Assembly: GCA_031257915.1 (NCBI GenBank)
Contig: JAIRNR010000076.1
Span: 1-32,076 of the forward strand
Direction: 5' to 3'
Length of the DNA: 32,076 nucleotides
Source: Bacteroidales bacterium
GTDB taxonomy: Bacteria > Bacteroidota > Bacteroidia > Bacteroidales > P3
Shown: positions 22,359 through 29,830 of the stretch, one piece after another
How positions within the stretch are numbered: the stretch's first letter is position 1
Layout: each line of letters opens with the position of its first letter
Program-made: the position numbers and the translations under genes
Notes under the pieces: generated by a model
What the model saw: only the letters and a program-made list of their open reading frames with translations
Database searches by the model: none
What the model was told of the DNA's origin: nothing

Positions 22359-23030
22359 TCAAGGTAAAAATTCCTTAAAACGTCCATCTTCAAAAAACAC
22401 TATGATTTTATCAATAGACGATTGCCGCTGCGGAAATTGAATTTTTTCCGCCGCTGTTTCCGCTTTTTTATCCAAATGCGGCTGTTGCTGTTCAAACTGT
22501 CCAAACTGTCCAGACTGTCCAAACTGTCCAAACTGTCCAGACTGTTCAGACTGTCCAGACTGTCCAGACTGTCCAAACCGTTCAAACTGTCCAGACTGTC
22601 CAGACTGTCCAGACTGTCCAGACTGTTCAGACTGTCCAGACTGTCCAGACTGTCCAAACCGTTCAGACTGTCCAAACAGTTCAGACTGTTCAGGCTGTTC
22701 TAACGGCAACGCTTCCCTGTTCTCAGCCGGTTCCGGTTTCCGCTCTGCCTTCTGTTCACGTAAATCCACAGAATCTTCAAACAAATTCATATTTCCATAA
22801 CGAGTATGTGATTCTGCATTTTTGTCATACATTGCACCTTTACCAAAAAGTAGCCAGTCGGTGTTTAAATTCGGAAATGACTGCAAAACTTTTAATATAA
22901 AATCCAAACTCGGTTTGTTTCGTCCTGCTAAAATATGACTCATTCCCGAACGCTGAATTCCGATTTTGTCTGCAAACTGTGAAACAGTCAAATTTTCGGT
23001 TTCTAAAATTAACTCAATTCTTTTTTGCAT
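22359..23030 (-). CDS. XRE-family regulator with FG/SG-Q repeat linker
   Basis: A 223-residue protein in three parts. Residues 1-65 are an XRE helix-turn-helix (LTVSQFADKIGIQRSGMSHILAGRNKPSLDFILKVLQSFP, then NTDWLLFGKGAMY). A central low-complexity linker (~110-181) is built from tripeptides [S/F]-[G/E]-[Q/R], encoded by a 9-bp array. The last ~20 residues (SSIDKIIVFFEDGRFKEFLP) form a conserved C-terminal motif that I recall from other Bacteroidales XRE proteins, whose linkers are short and non-repetitive. The frame is intact, so the array is translated; because the unit is 9 bp, copy-number change keeps frame and only alters linker length. Its likely operators are the TTTACAAATGTAA-type sites at its start and at 23345-23417. 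Confidence 0.88.
   Translation of the reverse strand: MQKRIELILETENLTVSQFADKIGIQRSGMSHILAGRNKPSLDFILKVLQSFPNLNTDWLLFGKGAMYDKNAESHTRYGNMNLFEDSVDLREQKAERKPEPAENREALPLEQPEQSELFGQSERFGQSGQSGQSEQSGQSGQSGQSGQFERFGQSGQSGQSEQSGQFGQFGQSGQFGQFEQQQPHLDKKAETAAEKIQFPQRQSSIDKIIVFFEDGRFKEFLP
22488..22703. repeat. 24 tandem 9-bp units (consensus CTGTCCAGA)
   Basis: Twenty-four contiguous nonamers of form CTGTYCARA occupy 216 bp with no spacer. Variants are ordered: the run CTGTTCAGA, CTGTCCAGA twice, CTGTCCAAA, CCGTTCARA appears as units 7-11 and again as 16-20, so a nine-unit (81-bp) block was duplicated. It lies within the XRE gene. Repeat-driven open frames on both strands in other frames are by-products. 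Confidence 0.95.
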
Positions 23031-23033
23031 GAA

Positions 23034-23046
23034 TTTACATTTGTAA
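23034..23046. promoter_or_regulatory. TTTACATTTGTAA site overlapping the XRE 5' end
   Basis: This 13-mer lies 4-16 bp upstream of the XRE ATG. Its inverse TTACAAATGTAAA recurs in the same intergenic region. A bound regulator here would block the start of its own gene, so autorepression is a reasonable guess. Confidence 0.4.
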
Positions 23047-23344
23047 TATTTCTAACAATGTATAGAAAATATTTGATTTCTGTTTGTAAAAGTAGTGAAA
23101 TTTACAATAATAAACAAGTATCGGATGAAAATTGTTTAAACAGTAATCTTGTAAATACATAATAATATACTTATTTACTGATAGTTATATGAGTATTGTA
23201 TAATTTTGATATATTTGTTAACAACAATCGCAATATATTTGAATATCTATATTCAATAAACAGAATATTTATCTGATTTTGTATCATTTATAATAAAAAT
23301 CAATATAGCAGTCGTAATTTATCTCTTTTTACAGATGTTTCCTG

Positions 23345-23417
23345 TTTACATTTGTATTATTTTACAATATTATCATCTATTTACAAATGTAATGCAGGGT
23401 ATTGTTTACAAATGTTA
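23345..23417. promoter_or_regulatory. Cluster of three TTTACAAATGTAA-type sites
   Basis: Sites at 23345-23356 (TTTACATTTGTA), 23380-23392 (TTTACAAATGTAA) and 23405-23417 (TTTACAAATGTTA). The first two are inverted to each other with 11-bp matching arms; the second and third are direct repeats 25 bp apart. Confidence 0.45.
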
Positions 23418-23538
23418 TCTAAAAACATGATTTTTGTAAAATTCAATAGATGTCCGTATTTAGACTTTTCTAAAATTTTAATGGTAACTTTCCATAAATA
23501 TTTTTTTCTTCTATCCTGCCCTATTAAAATAAATTTTA

Positions 23539-23546
23539 TATCTTTG
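23539..23546 (+). promoter_or_regulatory. -7 box (TAtcTTTG) before the small lipoprotein
   Basis: TATCTTTG ends 6 nt before the ATG at 23553. This supports that short frame as a genuine gene start and a leaderless transcript. Confidence 0.55.
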
Positions 23547-23552
23547 CTATAT

Positions 23553-23687
23553 ATGAAGAAAAAAATCTGCCTTTTTAGCATTATCGCAATTTTGGTACTT
23601 TTGCTTTTTTGCTCATGTGCCTCTTCAAGCAAGCATTTATGCCCCGCCTACAAACAATCATACAAGGTAGTGCCTCTGCCCTACTAA
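23553..23687 (+). CDS. Tiny lipoprotein with CPAY motif
   Basis: A 44-residue protein: MKKKICLFSIIAILVLLLFCSC is a strong lipoprotein signal with two adjacent candidate lipidation Cys (20 and 22), followed by ASSSKHLCPAYKQSYKVVPLPY. A short mature lipoprotein with a CPAY motif resembles other tiny Bacteroidota lipoproteins that I recall, but I know no function. The ATG follows a -7 box. Its last 49 bp overlap the start of the outer-membrane-like gene in another frame. A longer in-frame extension upstream to 23352 has no start context and reads as AT-rich noise. Confidence 0.6.
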   Translation: MKKKICLFSIIAILVLLLFCSCASSSKHLCPAYKQSYKVVPLPY

Positions 23688-24406
23688 TCTTGCTTTTTGC
23701 AGGAACTTTAAGCGCACAGGTCATAGTATATGAAGACTATGTACCTGAGAAAAAATTTATTTACAAAAAAGAATGGGCACTAAAAGCGTATCTGCACACA
23801 GGGGGTATCGGAGCGGGTTTTGAACAGGGCTGGTTCGACAGAAAATCGCGCTACAGCGGCTATAATATTGATATTCTAACACAATGGCATCCGAAAAGAT
23901 TTAAGTACTTATCTCCGTATGGCGGCAGAAGTTTCGTATATGGAATGCTCGCCGAATTTGGAATGATACGCGCCGGATACGGAACGTCCGTCACTTTGCA
24001 TGAAAAACCGTTTTGGGGAGGGGTACAGGTTTCAATGTTCGTAAACGGCGGATTTTCACTCGGCTTCCGCTTTCCTCAATGGTTGATTATTAATACATAC
24101 GGGACAGATACGGTACATTCCGAAAAATACGACGATTATCAATATTCTCAAAATGGTCAGATTGTCGGACGTGACAAACTGTTCTCGTCGTGGAAAGGAC
24201 TGCAACTATACCCAGGCATATACGCAAAAACAGGAATTTCGTTTGAATTTGGAAAAACAGAGACGAAAACACATACTCTTGAAGTCGGTGTGTCGTACGA
24301 CTTTTATTTCAGAGGTGTGCCGCTTTACGCAAAAACAAGGGCGCAATGGGGCTTTTTTAATCTTTTCCTCTCCTACCGCTTCGGTAAGTTAAGCGGTATC
24401 AGATAA
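23639..24406 (+). CDS. Outer-membrane beta-barrel-like protein of unknown function
   Basis: A 255-residue exported protein from the ATG at 23639 with signal peptide MPRLQTIIQGSASALLILLF and cleavage near TLSA-QVIVYEDY. The mature part is rich in Gly and aromatic residues in alternating strands (WALKAYLHTGGIGAGFEQGWF, GYNIDILTQWHP, FGMIRAGYGTSVTLH, VQVSMFVNGGFSLGFRF, LEVGVSYDFYFRGV) and ends FNLFLSYRFGKL, consistent with an outer-membrane barrel of about 8-12 strands. No named family is recognised with certainty. The start lies within the tiny lipoprotein gene, suggesting coupled expression. The neighbour downstream is convergent (58 bp apart). Confidence 0.7.
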   Translation: MPRLQTIIQGSASALLILLFAGTLSAQVIVYEDYVPEKKFIYKKEWALKAYLHTGGIGAGFEQGWFDRKSRYSGYNIDILTQWHPKRFKYLSPYGGRSFVYGMLAEFGMIRAGYGTSVTLHEKPFWGGVQVSMFVNGGFSLGFRFPQWLIINTYGTDTVHSEKYDDYQYSQNGQIVGRDKLFSSWKGLQLYPGIYAKTGISFEFGKTETKTHTLEVGVSYDFYFRGVPLYAKTRAQWGFFNLFLSYRFGKLSGIR

Positions 24407-24464
24407 ACATGATAACTGTCCGCTATTAATTATCAGACAGCACCAACCCATCATTGCAGTACAA

Positions 24465-25895
24465 TCAGATAGACACAGTAACTGTCTGCCCTCCTTCAAT
24501 TGAAAATGTTTTTTCGCGTGTGGCAGACGAGCGCATATTGTATTTTGAACGATTAACTATTCGATATTGCCCCGGCTGCAAATAGAGCGTTTCTGTTTTC
24601 GTCTGTTCATCAAAGGAATAGACAAATTCCTGTTTGCCGTCCTGTTTTATTTGATAAAGAGTGCCGAAGCCGTCCACAGTTCGTTGAAAAACAAAAATAC
24701 CGGGCATTGGAACCTCAACAATAGTTGTCTTGCGTTCGTCAATATTGATTTTTTGCAAAATAATACGCGGTAGCGAGAGAACTTCTATATCGTACAATCC
24801 TGTAAGATATTTTTTTGTATCGTTAAAATACTGCACATTTAAAATGCTGTTGCTATCGGCACAGCGTACCACGCACGGTATCTGCTGCTTTGCCATATTT
24901 ACGCGTGAACCGCTCATTTTTATCTGCAACTGTCCCTGAGACGCATTAACAGCAATAACATTATGTATTCCTGTCTGCACAACTATACTGTCTTTCCTTA
25001 CAGGCGGCAATGTCTGCACTTCCAAATCATACACCCTCAACGGATCAAGGACTACCGTGTCGGGAATTCCCCAGTAATTCAAAGTATGCACATAGTTATA
25101 CGCAACCTGCCCTGAAATATGGTCGTAAAAAGTCATATTTATATTCGTTTCCGTGGGCTTACTGTTTTTATCAAGGAGATTTACTTGTGCAGTAGTGGAA
25201 TTAAGTGCTTGTGATATAACAACATTAAAAGCATTAACAAAATCCTGCTCTTTTGATGCATCAAAATATTCACCTACACAATCGAAACTGTTTGAAAAAT
25301 TATCACCGACACCTATGATAAATGGCTTCAAGGAAATTCCTTTCTTCTGTAAATACATTGATGCTACGCACGGATCACCGCTACACTCTTCAATACCGTC
25401 AGTAATAAGAATTATAATGTTGCGGCAATTTGCACAGGGTGGAAAATCTTCCGCCGCCTGTTCAAGCGAATACGCTATCGGAGTGGCACCTTTTGGGACA
25501 AGTGTTTTTATACGGTGAATTATCTTTCTGATATTGTTTGTATTGTCAGGAGAAAACGGAACTTCCAATTTCGTATCATAGCAGTCAAGCGGCGGATATT
25601 GGCTTTGATGTCCGTAAACACGCAATGCCATTTGAAGACGAGGCATATCTAACAAACTGTCAAGCATATTTATTAAAAGACGTTTTGTAATTGTCATCTT
25701 GGAATCACTCTGCCAGCGGGCATTCATGGAATTTGAAGCATCGTAAATAATTAGAATACGATTAAGCATCTTAGTATCAAAGTCATCTGCAATACTTATT
25801 TTTTGAACTTTCTGTGCATACGGCTTTCCGCCTGCAAGTAATACCACACCTGCAAGCATTACCGTAAAAAAAAAGTATTTCATAAATCGCTTCAT
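24465..25895 (-). CDS. Secreted von Willebrand factor A domain protein
   Basis: A 476-residue exported protein. Signal peptide FMKYFFFTVMLAGVVLLAGG, cleaved near AYAQ-like PYAQKV. A vWA domain (~46-245) has the MIDAS metal site DASNS (52-56, Asp-x-Ser-x-Ser), a Thr in PKGATPIAYSLEQAA and IIILITDGIEECSGDPC with Asp and a Cys pair. The remaining ~230 residues are beta-rich, probably two or more Ig-like or carboxypeptidase-like domains (VNLLDKNSKPTETNINMTFYD, LQIKMSGSRVN, QPGQYRIVNRS). vWA proteins bind ligands through a metal ion; the partner is unknown. It is divergent from ftsX, with the two -7 boxes 22 bp apart. Confidence 0.85.
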   Translation of the reverse strand: MKRFMKYFFFTVMLAGVVLLAGGKPYAQKVQKISIADDFDTKMLNRILIIYDASNSMNARWQSDSKMTITKRLLINMLDSLLDMPRLQMALRVYGHQSQYPPLDCYDTKLEVPFSPDNTNNIRKIIHRIKTLVPKGATPIAYSLEQAAEDFPPCANCRNIIILITDGIEECSGDPCVASMYLQKKGISLKPFIIGVGDNFSNSFDCVGEYFDASKEQDFVNAFNVVISQALNSTTAQVNLLDKNSKPTETNINMTFYDHISGQVAYNYVHTLNYWGIPDTVVLDPLRVYDLEVQTLPPVRKDSIVVQTGIHNVIAVNASQGQLQIKMSGSRVNMAKQQIPCVVRCADSNSILNVQYFNDTKKYLTGLYDIEVLSLPRIILQKINIDERKTTIVEVPMPGIFVFQRTVDGFGTLYQIKQDGKQEFVYSFDEQTKTETLYLQPGQYRIVNRSKYNMRSSATREKTFSIEGGQTVTVSI

Positions 25896-25902
25896 CCGGT
25901 AG

Positions 25903-25910
25903 CAAAGTTA
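25903..25910 (-). promoter_or_regulatory. -7 box (TAacTTTG) of the vWA gene
   Basis: TAACTTTG on the minus strand ends 7 nt before the ATG at 25895. A second copy of GCAAAG follows at 25911. Confidence 0.5.
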
Positions 25911-25932
25911 GCAAAGTCCCGCATATTTTTGT

Positions 25933-25940
25933 TAAATTTG
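25933..25940 (+). promoter_or_regulatory. -7 box (TAaaTTTG) of ftsX
   Basis: TAAATTTG ends 6 nt before the ATG at 25947. The open frame extends to a TTG at 25929 that lies within the promoter, so the ATG is the better start. Confidence 0.55.
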
Positions 25941-25946
25941 CAGTCT

Positions 25947-26831
25947 ATGGGGATAAACGAAAAAGCATTTGAAAAGAGACGGTTGCGAAGTTCACACGCA
26001 ACAACCGTATTTTCCATAACACTCGTTCTTTTTCTGCTTGGCGTACAGGGAATAATGCTTTGCTATATGCAAAAAGTATCCGATTACGTTAAGGAGCATA
26101 TCGGTTTTACCGTTATAATAAAAGAATACACACGCGAACAGGATATAAAGGAATTGCAGCATAAAATAGATGCCATGCCCTTTACGCTCTCTACCGAATA
26201 TATTACAAAAGAACAGGCAGCGGAAAATCTCCAAAATGATTTAGGTGAAGACTTTATTGAATTTCTCGGCTATAACCCGATTTTACCGTCAATAGAAGTT
26301 CATTTTAAATCCGACTATCTGCATAACGACAGTATTGCAATTTTTGAAAAAGATATAACGCGTTTTCATATCGTAAAAGAACTTTATTATCAAAACGATC
26401 TAATATCTCTCGTTAATGAAAATGTAAAAAAAATATCGCTTTATCTTATGATTTTCTGTATGCTGACACTGCTTATAACAATACTTCTCATAAATAATAC
26501 TACACGTCTTTTAATATATTCAAAGCGATTTAATATTCATACGATGCAACTTGTAGGCGCACGTCCGTCATTTATCCGCAAGCCGTTTATTTACACAGGA
26601 ATAAAGCAAGGCATAACAGGTGCCGTAATCGCAATCCTGTTATTGTCGGCAGGACTCTTTTATATAAGTACTGAAGTACCTGCTATTGTATCATTTGACG
26701 ATATTTACATGCTTTCGGCAGTATTTTTATTTTTAATTTTTATTGGAATATTTTTCACAACTTTATCAACATATTTTTCAGTAACAAGATATACTAAAAT
26801 GCGGTCAAGCGACAAAATACACAGAGGATAA
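25947..26831 (+). CDS. ftsX: Cell-division protein FtsX
   Basis: A 294-residue inner-membrane protein of the FtsEX complex, which controls peptidoglycan hydrolases at the septum. A cytoplasmic start (INEKAFEKRRLRSSHATTVF) leads to the first membrane segment (SITLVLFLLGVQGIMLC), then a periplasmic domain (VSDYVKEHIGFTVIIKEYTREQDIKELQHKID, YNPILPSIEVHFK) and three C-terminal membrane segments with NNTTRLLIYSKRFNIHTMQLVGARPSFIRKPF, the FtsX hallmark. Length is typical. FtsE is not next to it, as is usual in Bacteroidota. It heads the run ftsX-DUF3098-uppP-ompA-arginase, all tightly spaced. Confidence 0.95.
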   Translation: MGINEKAFEKRRLRSSHATTVFSITLVLFLLGVQGIMLCYMQKVSDYVKEHIGFTVIIKEYTREQDIKELQHKIDAMPFTLSTEYITKEQAAENLQNDLGEDFIEFLGYNPILPSIEVHFKSDYLHNDSIAIFEKDITRFHIVKELYYQNDLISLVNENVKKISLYLMIFCMLTLLITILLINNTTRLLIYSKRFNIHTMQLVGARPSFIRKPFIYTGIKQGITGAVIAILLLSAGLFYISTEVPAIVSFDDIYMLSAVFLFLIFIGIFFTTLSTYFSVTRYTKMRSSDKIHRG

Positions 26832-26846
26832 TAAAAAAATAATAAT

Positions 26847-27131
26847 ATGAGTAAAACAGTAAAACCGACAGCAAAGCCAACGAAAAAATCGTTTGATTTT
26901 GCCTTTGAGAAAGAAAATTATATTTTGATGATAATCGGTCTTGCAGTACTTGCCATCGGCTATTTGCTTATGGTTGGCGGCGGCAGCGAGGATCCCGACG
27001 TATTCAATTACGATATTTTTTCTTTCCGCAGAACAGTACTTTCGCCAATAGTTCTTGTGATTGGTATGCTTATTGAAGTTGTTGCAATAATGCGTAAACC
27101 ACGTGCAAAGAAAACGAAAGAAACGGTATGA
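26847..27131 (+). CDS. DUF3098 small membrane protein
   Basis: A 94-residue protein with two membrane segments (YILMIIGLAVLAIGYLLMV and LSPIVLVIGMLIEVVAIM) and basic cytoplasmic ends (KPTAKPTKKSFDFAFEKENY; RKPRAKKTKETV). The segment GGGSEDPDVFNYDIFSFRRTVLSP between them is the conserved part of DUF3098. Its standard place in Bacteroidota is exactly here, between ftsX and uppP, suggesting an envelope role; the biochemical function is unknown. Its last 4 bp overlap the uppP ATG. Confidence 0.9.
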   Translation: MSKTVKPTAKPTKKSFDFAFEKENYILMIIGLAVLAIGYLLMVGGGSEDPDVFNYDIFSFRRTVLSPIVLVIGMLIEVVAIMRKPRAKKTKETV

Positions 27132-27904
27132 CCTGGCTCGAAGCACTTCTGCTTGGTATATTACAGGGAATAACGGAATTTTTGCCTGTCAGCAGCAGCG
27201 GTCATATAGAAATCGGGAAAACACTTTTCGGAATACATACAGGCGATGATTTACTTTTTACGGTCGTTGTTCACGGTGCGACGGTATTAAGCACTATCGT
27301 TGTTTTTCGGAAAGATATTGTACATCTTTTTTGCGGATTGTTTCGGTGGAATTACAGCGATATATCCTATATTGCAAAAATTCTTTTATCATGCGTTCCG
27401 GTCGTTATTATCGGGCTTTTTTTCAAAGATACGGTGGAAATGTTTTTCGGCAGCGGACTGATTCTTGTCGGTATTATGCTCCTGATTACCGCCATACTTC
27501 TTACGTTAGCACAGTTTCTTGCAAGCGGCAAACACAATATTCGCTATAAAGATGCTTTTATTATCGGCTTATCGCAGGCAGTTGCCGTATTGCCCGGACT
27601 GTCCCGCTCAGGTGCAACCATCGCAACCGGACTTTTGCTTGGCAACAAACGCGAAGAGATTGCCCGCTTTTCCTTTTTAATGGTACTTATTCCAATTATC
27701 GGTGAAAATATTCTGGAACTTTTTTCGGGTGAAATAACCGCGTCAAGTATAGGGCTTGTCCCTTTACTTACCGGTTTCGCAGCAGCGTTTGTATCGGGCT
27801 GGATAGCCTGTAAATTTATGCTCAATATTGTCAAAAAGGGTAAGTTGATTTATTTCGCAATTTATTGCGCAGCAGTCGGCACCGCTATTATTTTATTTGC
27901 ATAA
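27128..27904 (+). CDS. uppP: Undecaprenyl-diphosphatase UppP (BacA)
   Basis: A 258-residue polytopic membrane enzyme that removes a phosphate from undecaprenyl diphosphate to recycle the lipid carrier for peptidoglycan and O-antigen synthesis; it can confer bacitracin resistance. The two active-site motifs are intact: GITEFLPVSSSGH (residues 14-26) and LPGLSRSGATIATG (155-168). About eight membrane segments are visible. Overlap of ATGA with DUF3098 upstream and of TAATG with ompA downstream shows translational coupling. Confidence 0.97.
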   Translation: MTWLEALLLGILQGITEFLPVSSSGHIEIGKTLFGIHTGDDLLFTVVVHGATVLSTIVVFRKDIVHLFCGLFRWNYSDISYIAKILLSCVPVVIIGLFFKDTVEMFFGSGLILVGIMLLITAILLTLAQFLASGKHNIRYKDAFIIGLSQAVAVLPGLSRSGATIATGLLLGNKREEIARFSFLMVLIPIIGENILELFSGEITASSIGLVPLLTGFAAAFVSGWIACKFMLNIVKKGKLIYFAIYCAAVGTAIILFA

Positions 27905-29829
27905 TGAAACGACAAATTCTTTTTTTATTTGCTCTATGTTTTTATTTTGCTTCGGCGCAAGATATGTATGAAGAGCATAACTGCAAACGCGCAAAACCGT
28001 TATTCGATAATTCCTACGATTCTTATCGGAATGGAGACAGTGAAACATCTTTAAAATATATTCAAAAAGTATTGGAACTTTGTCCGAAATATGCGGAAGC
28101 ATGGCTGCAAAAAGCAATTATTTACGAAGATCGCAAACAGTACGACAGTGCTGTCAAATTTTACAACCATTCACTTTCAATAAATCCTGATGTTTTTCCA
28201 AACGCTTACTACACTTTGGCAAAACTGCAAAATGCCGTTGGAATGTACAGGGAAGCAGACAGCAATCTTACAAAATTTCTTTCACATCCGAAAGCAACAA
28301 GCAAAAATATTCGTGAAAAAGCAGAACTTCTGCATATAAAAAATGCTCAGGCAATGCACATTGCTGCCGAAGAAGTACCGTTTGAACCTTTTAATCTGGG
28401 CGACAGTATTAACACTCAATACGACGAATATTTTCCTGTTATAACGCTTGACGGCAGGTCAATAATAATTACACGGCGTTATACCCGCCACGAGCCGAAG
28501 CCGCATTTAGAAGAAGATTTCTTTATCTCTACACGCGATTCCAACGGTGTTTTCGGAAAAGCACTGCGTGTTCCGGAGCCGATAAATTCCGACCACAACG
28601 AGGGTGCGCAATCACTCTCGGCAGACGGACGATATATGTTTTTTTCCATTTGCGAGGAACGCAGAGAAATCGGATACGGCTCATGCGATATTTGGTGTTC
28701 ACGTTTTATAAACGGCAAATGGGGCAAACCGTTTAATCTCGGCAATCCTGTTAATACCGAATATTGGGAAAGCCAGCCGTCTTTTTCGTCGGACGGCAGA
28801 ACACTTTATTTTTGTTCTAACCGCCCCAACGGTTATGGTGCAAGCGATATTTGGAAAACGATATTAAAAGACGACGGTACATGGAGTGAGCCGGAAAATC
28901 TTGGTTCGGTAATAAATACTTCCGGTATGGAAAATTCGCCGTTTATCCACGCCGACCAAAAAACACTTTACTTTTCGTCTAACGGACATGCCGGGCTGGG
29001 TGGAATGGATATTTTCGTCGCACGCATGGATGCGGATAATAAATTTGAAACGCCGGTAAATCTTGGTTTTCCGATAAATACTTATGCTGACGAGAAAACG
29101 TTAAGCGTAAACCGTACCGGCGATACGGCATATTTTGCTTCCGATAAACTCAACGGCTTCGGCAGGGACGATATATACGGTTTTGCTCTCTACGAAAAAG
29201 CCCGCCCAAAAGTTGTTTCGTATATGAAAGGACGTGTTCTTCACGCAGAAACTCTTGAGCCGCTTGAAGCGCATTTTGAACTTGTAAATATTGAAACAGG
29301 CATACAAAAAGTAGAGTCGTATTCCGATAGCAAAAGCGGCGGATTTATGGTAGTGTTACCTGTTAACGAACAGTTTGCACTTAACGTTTCAAAAGAGGGA
29401 TACTTGTTTTACTCCGAACATATTGCGCTTACGGAAGAAAACAGTTATCATCCGTTGCAAAAAGATGTGCTTTTACCGCCTGTCAAAAGCGGCGAAAAAA
29501 TTATACTTAATAACGTATTTTTTGCGATAGATAAATCCGATTTGCGTTCGGAATCGTTTGTTGAATTGGACAAACTCGCTTTACTGCTTGAAAAAAATCC
29601 TGCTTTAAATATTGAAGTAAGCGGACATACCGACAATACCGGAAATGCCGCACGCAATCAAACCTTGTCCGAACAGCGTGCCGCAAGTGTTGTAACATAT
29701 TTGACCGGCAAAGGTATTGCAGCAAAACGTATGACTTCCATCGGTTACGGCTCATCAAAACCCATCGCTCCAAACGACACTGAGGAAACACGTGCTCAAA
29801 ACAGACGCACTGAAATTAAAATTTTGTAA
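27904..29829 (+). CDS. OmpA-family protein with TPR and PD40 repeats
   Basis: A 641-residue outer-membrane-associated protein. Signal peptide MKRQILFLFALCFYFASA-QDM. Residues ~25-140 are TPR repeats (CPKYAEAWLQKAIIYEDRKQYDSAVKFYNHSLSINPD). Then come PD40/WD40-like beta-propeller repeats (LSADGRYMFFSI, FSSDGRTLYFCSNRPNGYGASDIWK, ADQKTLYFSSNGHAGLGGMDIFVA), a small Cna/CarboxypepD-like domain (MKGRVLHAETLEPLEAHFELVN) and a C-terminal OmpA peptidoglycan-binding domain (VFFAIDKSDLRSES, VSGHTDNTGNAARNQTLSEQRAASV, RRTEIKIL). This architecture is common in Bacteroidota, including PorE-like T9SS-associated proteins, although this copy lacks a lipobox Cys. It starts on the last A of the uppP stop (TAATG). 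Confidence 0.92.
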   Translation: MKRQILFLFALCFYFASAQDMYEEHNCKRAKPLFDNSYDSYRNGDSETSLKYIQKVLELCPKYAEAWLQKAIIYEDRKQYDSAVKFYNHSLSINPDVFPNAYYTLAKLQNAVGMYREADSNLTKFLSHPKATSKNIREKAELLHIKNAQAMHIAAEEVPFEPFNLGDSINTQYDEYFPVITLDGRSIIITRRYTRHEPKPHLEEDFFISTRDSNGVFGKALRVPEPINSDHNEGAQSLSADGRYMFFSICEERREIGYGSCDIWCSRFINGKWGKPFNLGNPVNTEYWESQPSFSSDGRTLYFCSNRPNGYGASDIWKTILKDDGTWSEPENLGSVINTSGMENSPFIHADQKTLYFSSNGHAGLGGMDIFVARMDADNKFETPVNLGFPINTYADEKTLSVNRTGDTAYFASDKLNGFGRDDIYGFALYEKARPKVVSYMKGRVLHAETLEPLEAHFELVNIETGIQKVESYSDSKSGGFMVVLPVNEQFALNVSKEGYLFYSEHIALTEENSYHPLQKDVLLPPVKSGEKIILNNVFFAIDKSDLRSESFVELDKLALLLEKNPALNIEVSGHTDNTGNAARNQTLSEQRAASVVTYLTGKGIAAKRMTSIGYGSSKPIAPNDTEETRAQNRRTEIKIL

Positions 29830-29830
29830 T

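Larger units (their letters stand above)
23031..23538. other. AT-rich intergenic region with repeated 12-13-mers
   Basis: About 500 bp of very AT-rich DNA between divergent genes. Apart from the TTTACAAATGTAA-type sites (23034, 23345, 23380, 23405) I see no gene; short open frames here have no start context, no family motif and biased, poly-Phe/Ile content. TACATTTG within these sites also matches the -7 consensus, so some may be promoters instead of operators. Confidence 0.6.

Noticed and set aside
22400-22703. Open frames on both strands through the nonamer array (Leu/Ser/Asp and Arg/Leu/Ser repeats)
   Set aside because: A stop-free 9-bp unit keeps several frames open. Only the minus frame with the XRE domain and conserved C-terminus has family support.
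22488-22703. Possible CRISPR array
   Set aside because: Units are 9 bp, contiguous, without spacers, and translated within a gene; no cas genes are nearby.
23352-23552. In-frame extension upstream of the tiny lipoprotein
   Set aside because: It is AT-rich noise without a signal or motif. The lipoprotein signal and the promoter place the start at 23553.
24416-24440. CTGTC/GACAG inverted repeat between convergent genes as a terminator
   Set aside because: A 5-bp stem with a long loop and no T-run is not convincing.
25929-25946. Longer FtsX start at TTG
   Set aside because: The TTG lies within the promoter region and the added residues are translated promoter sequence.
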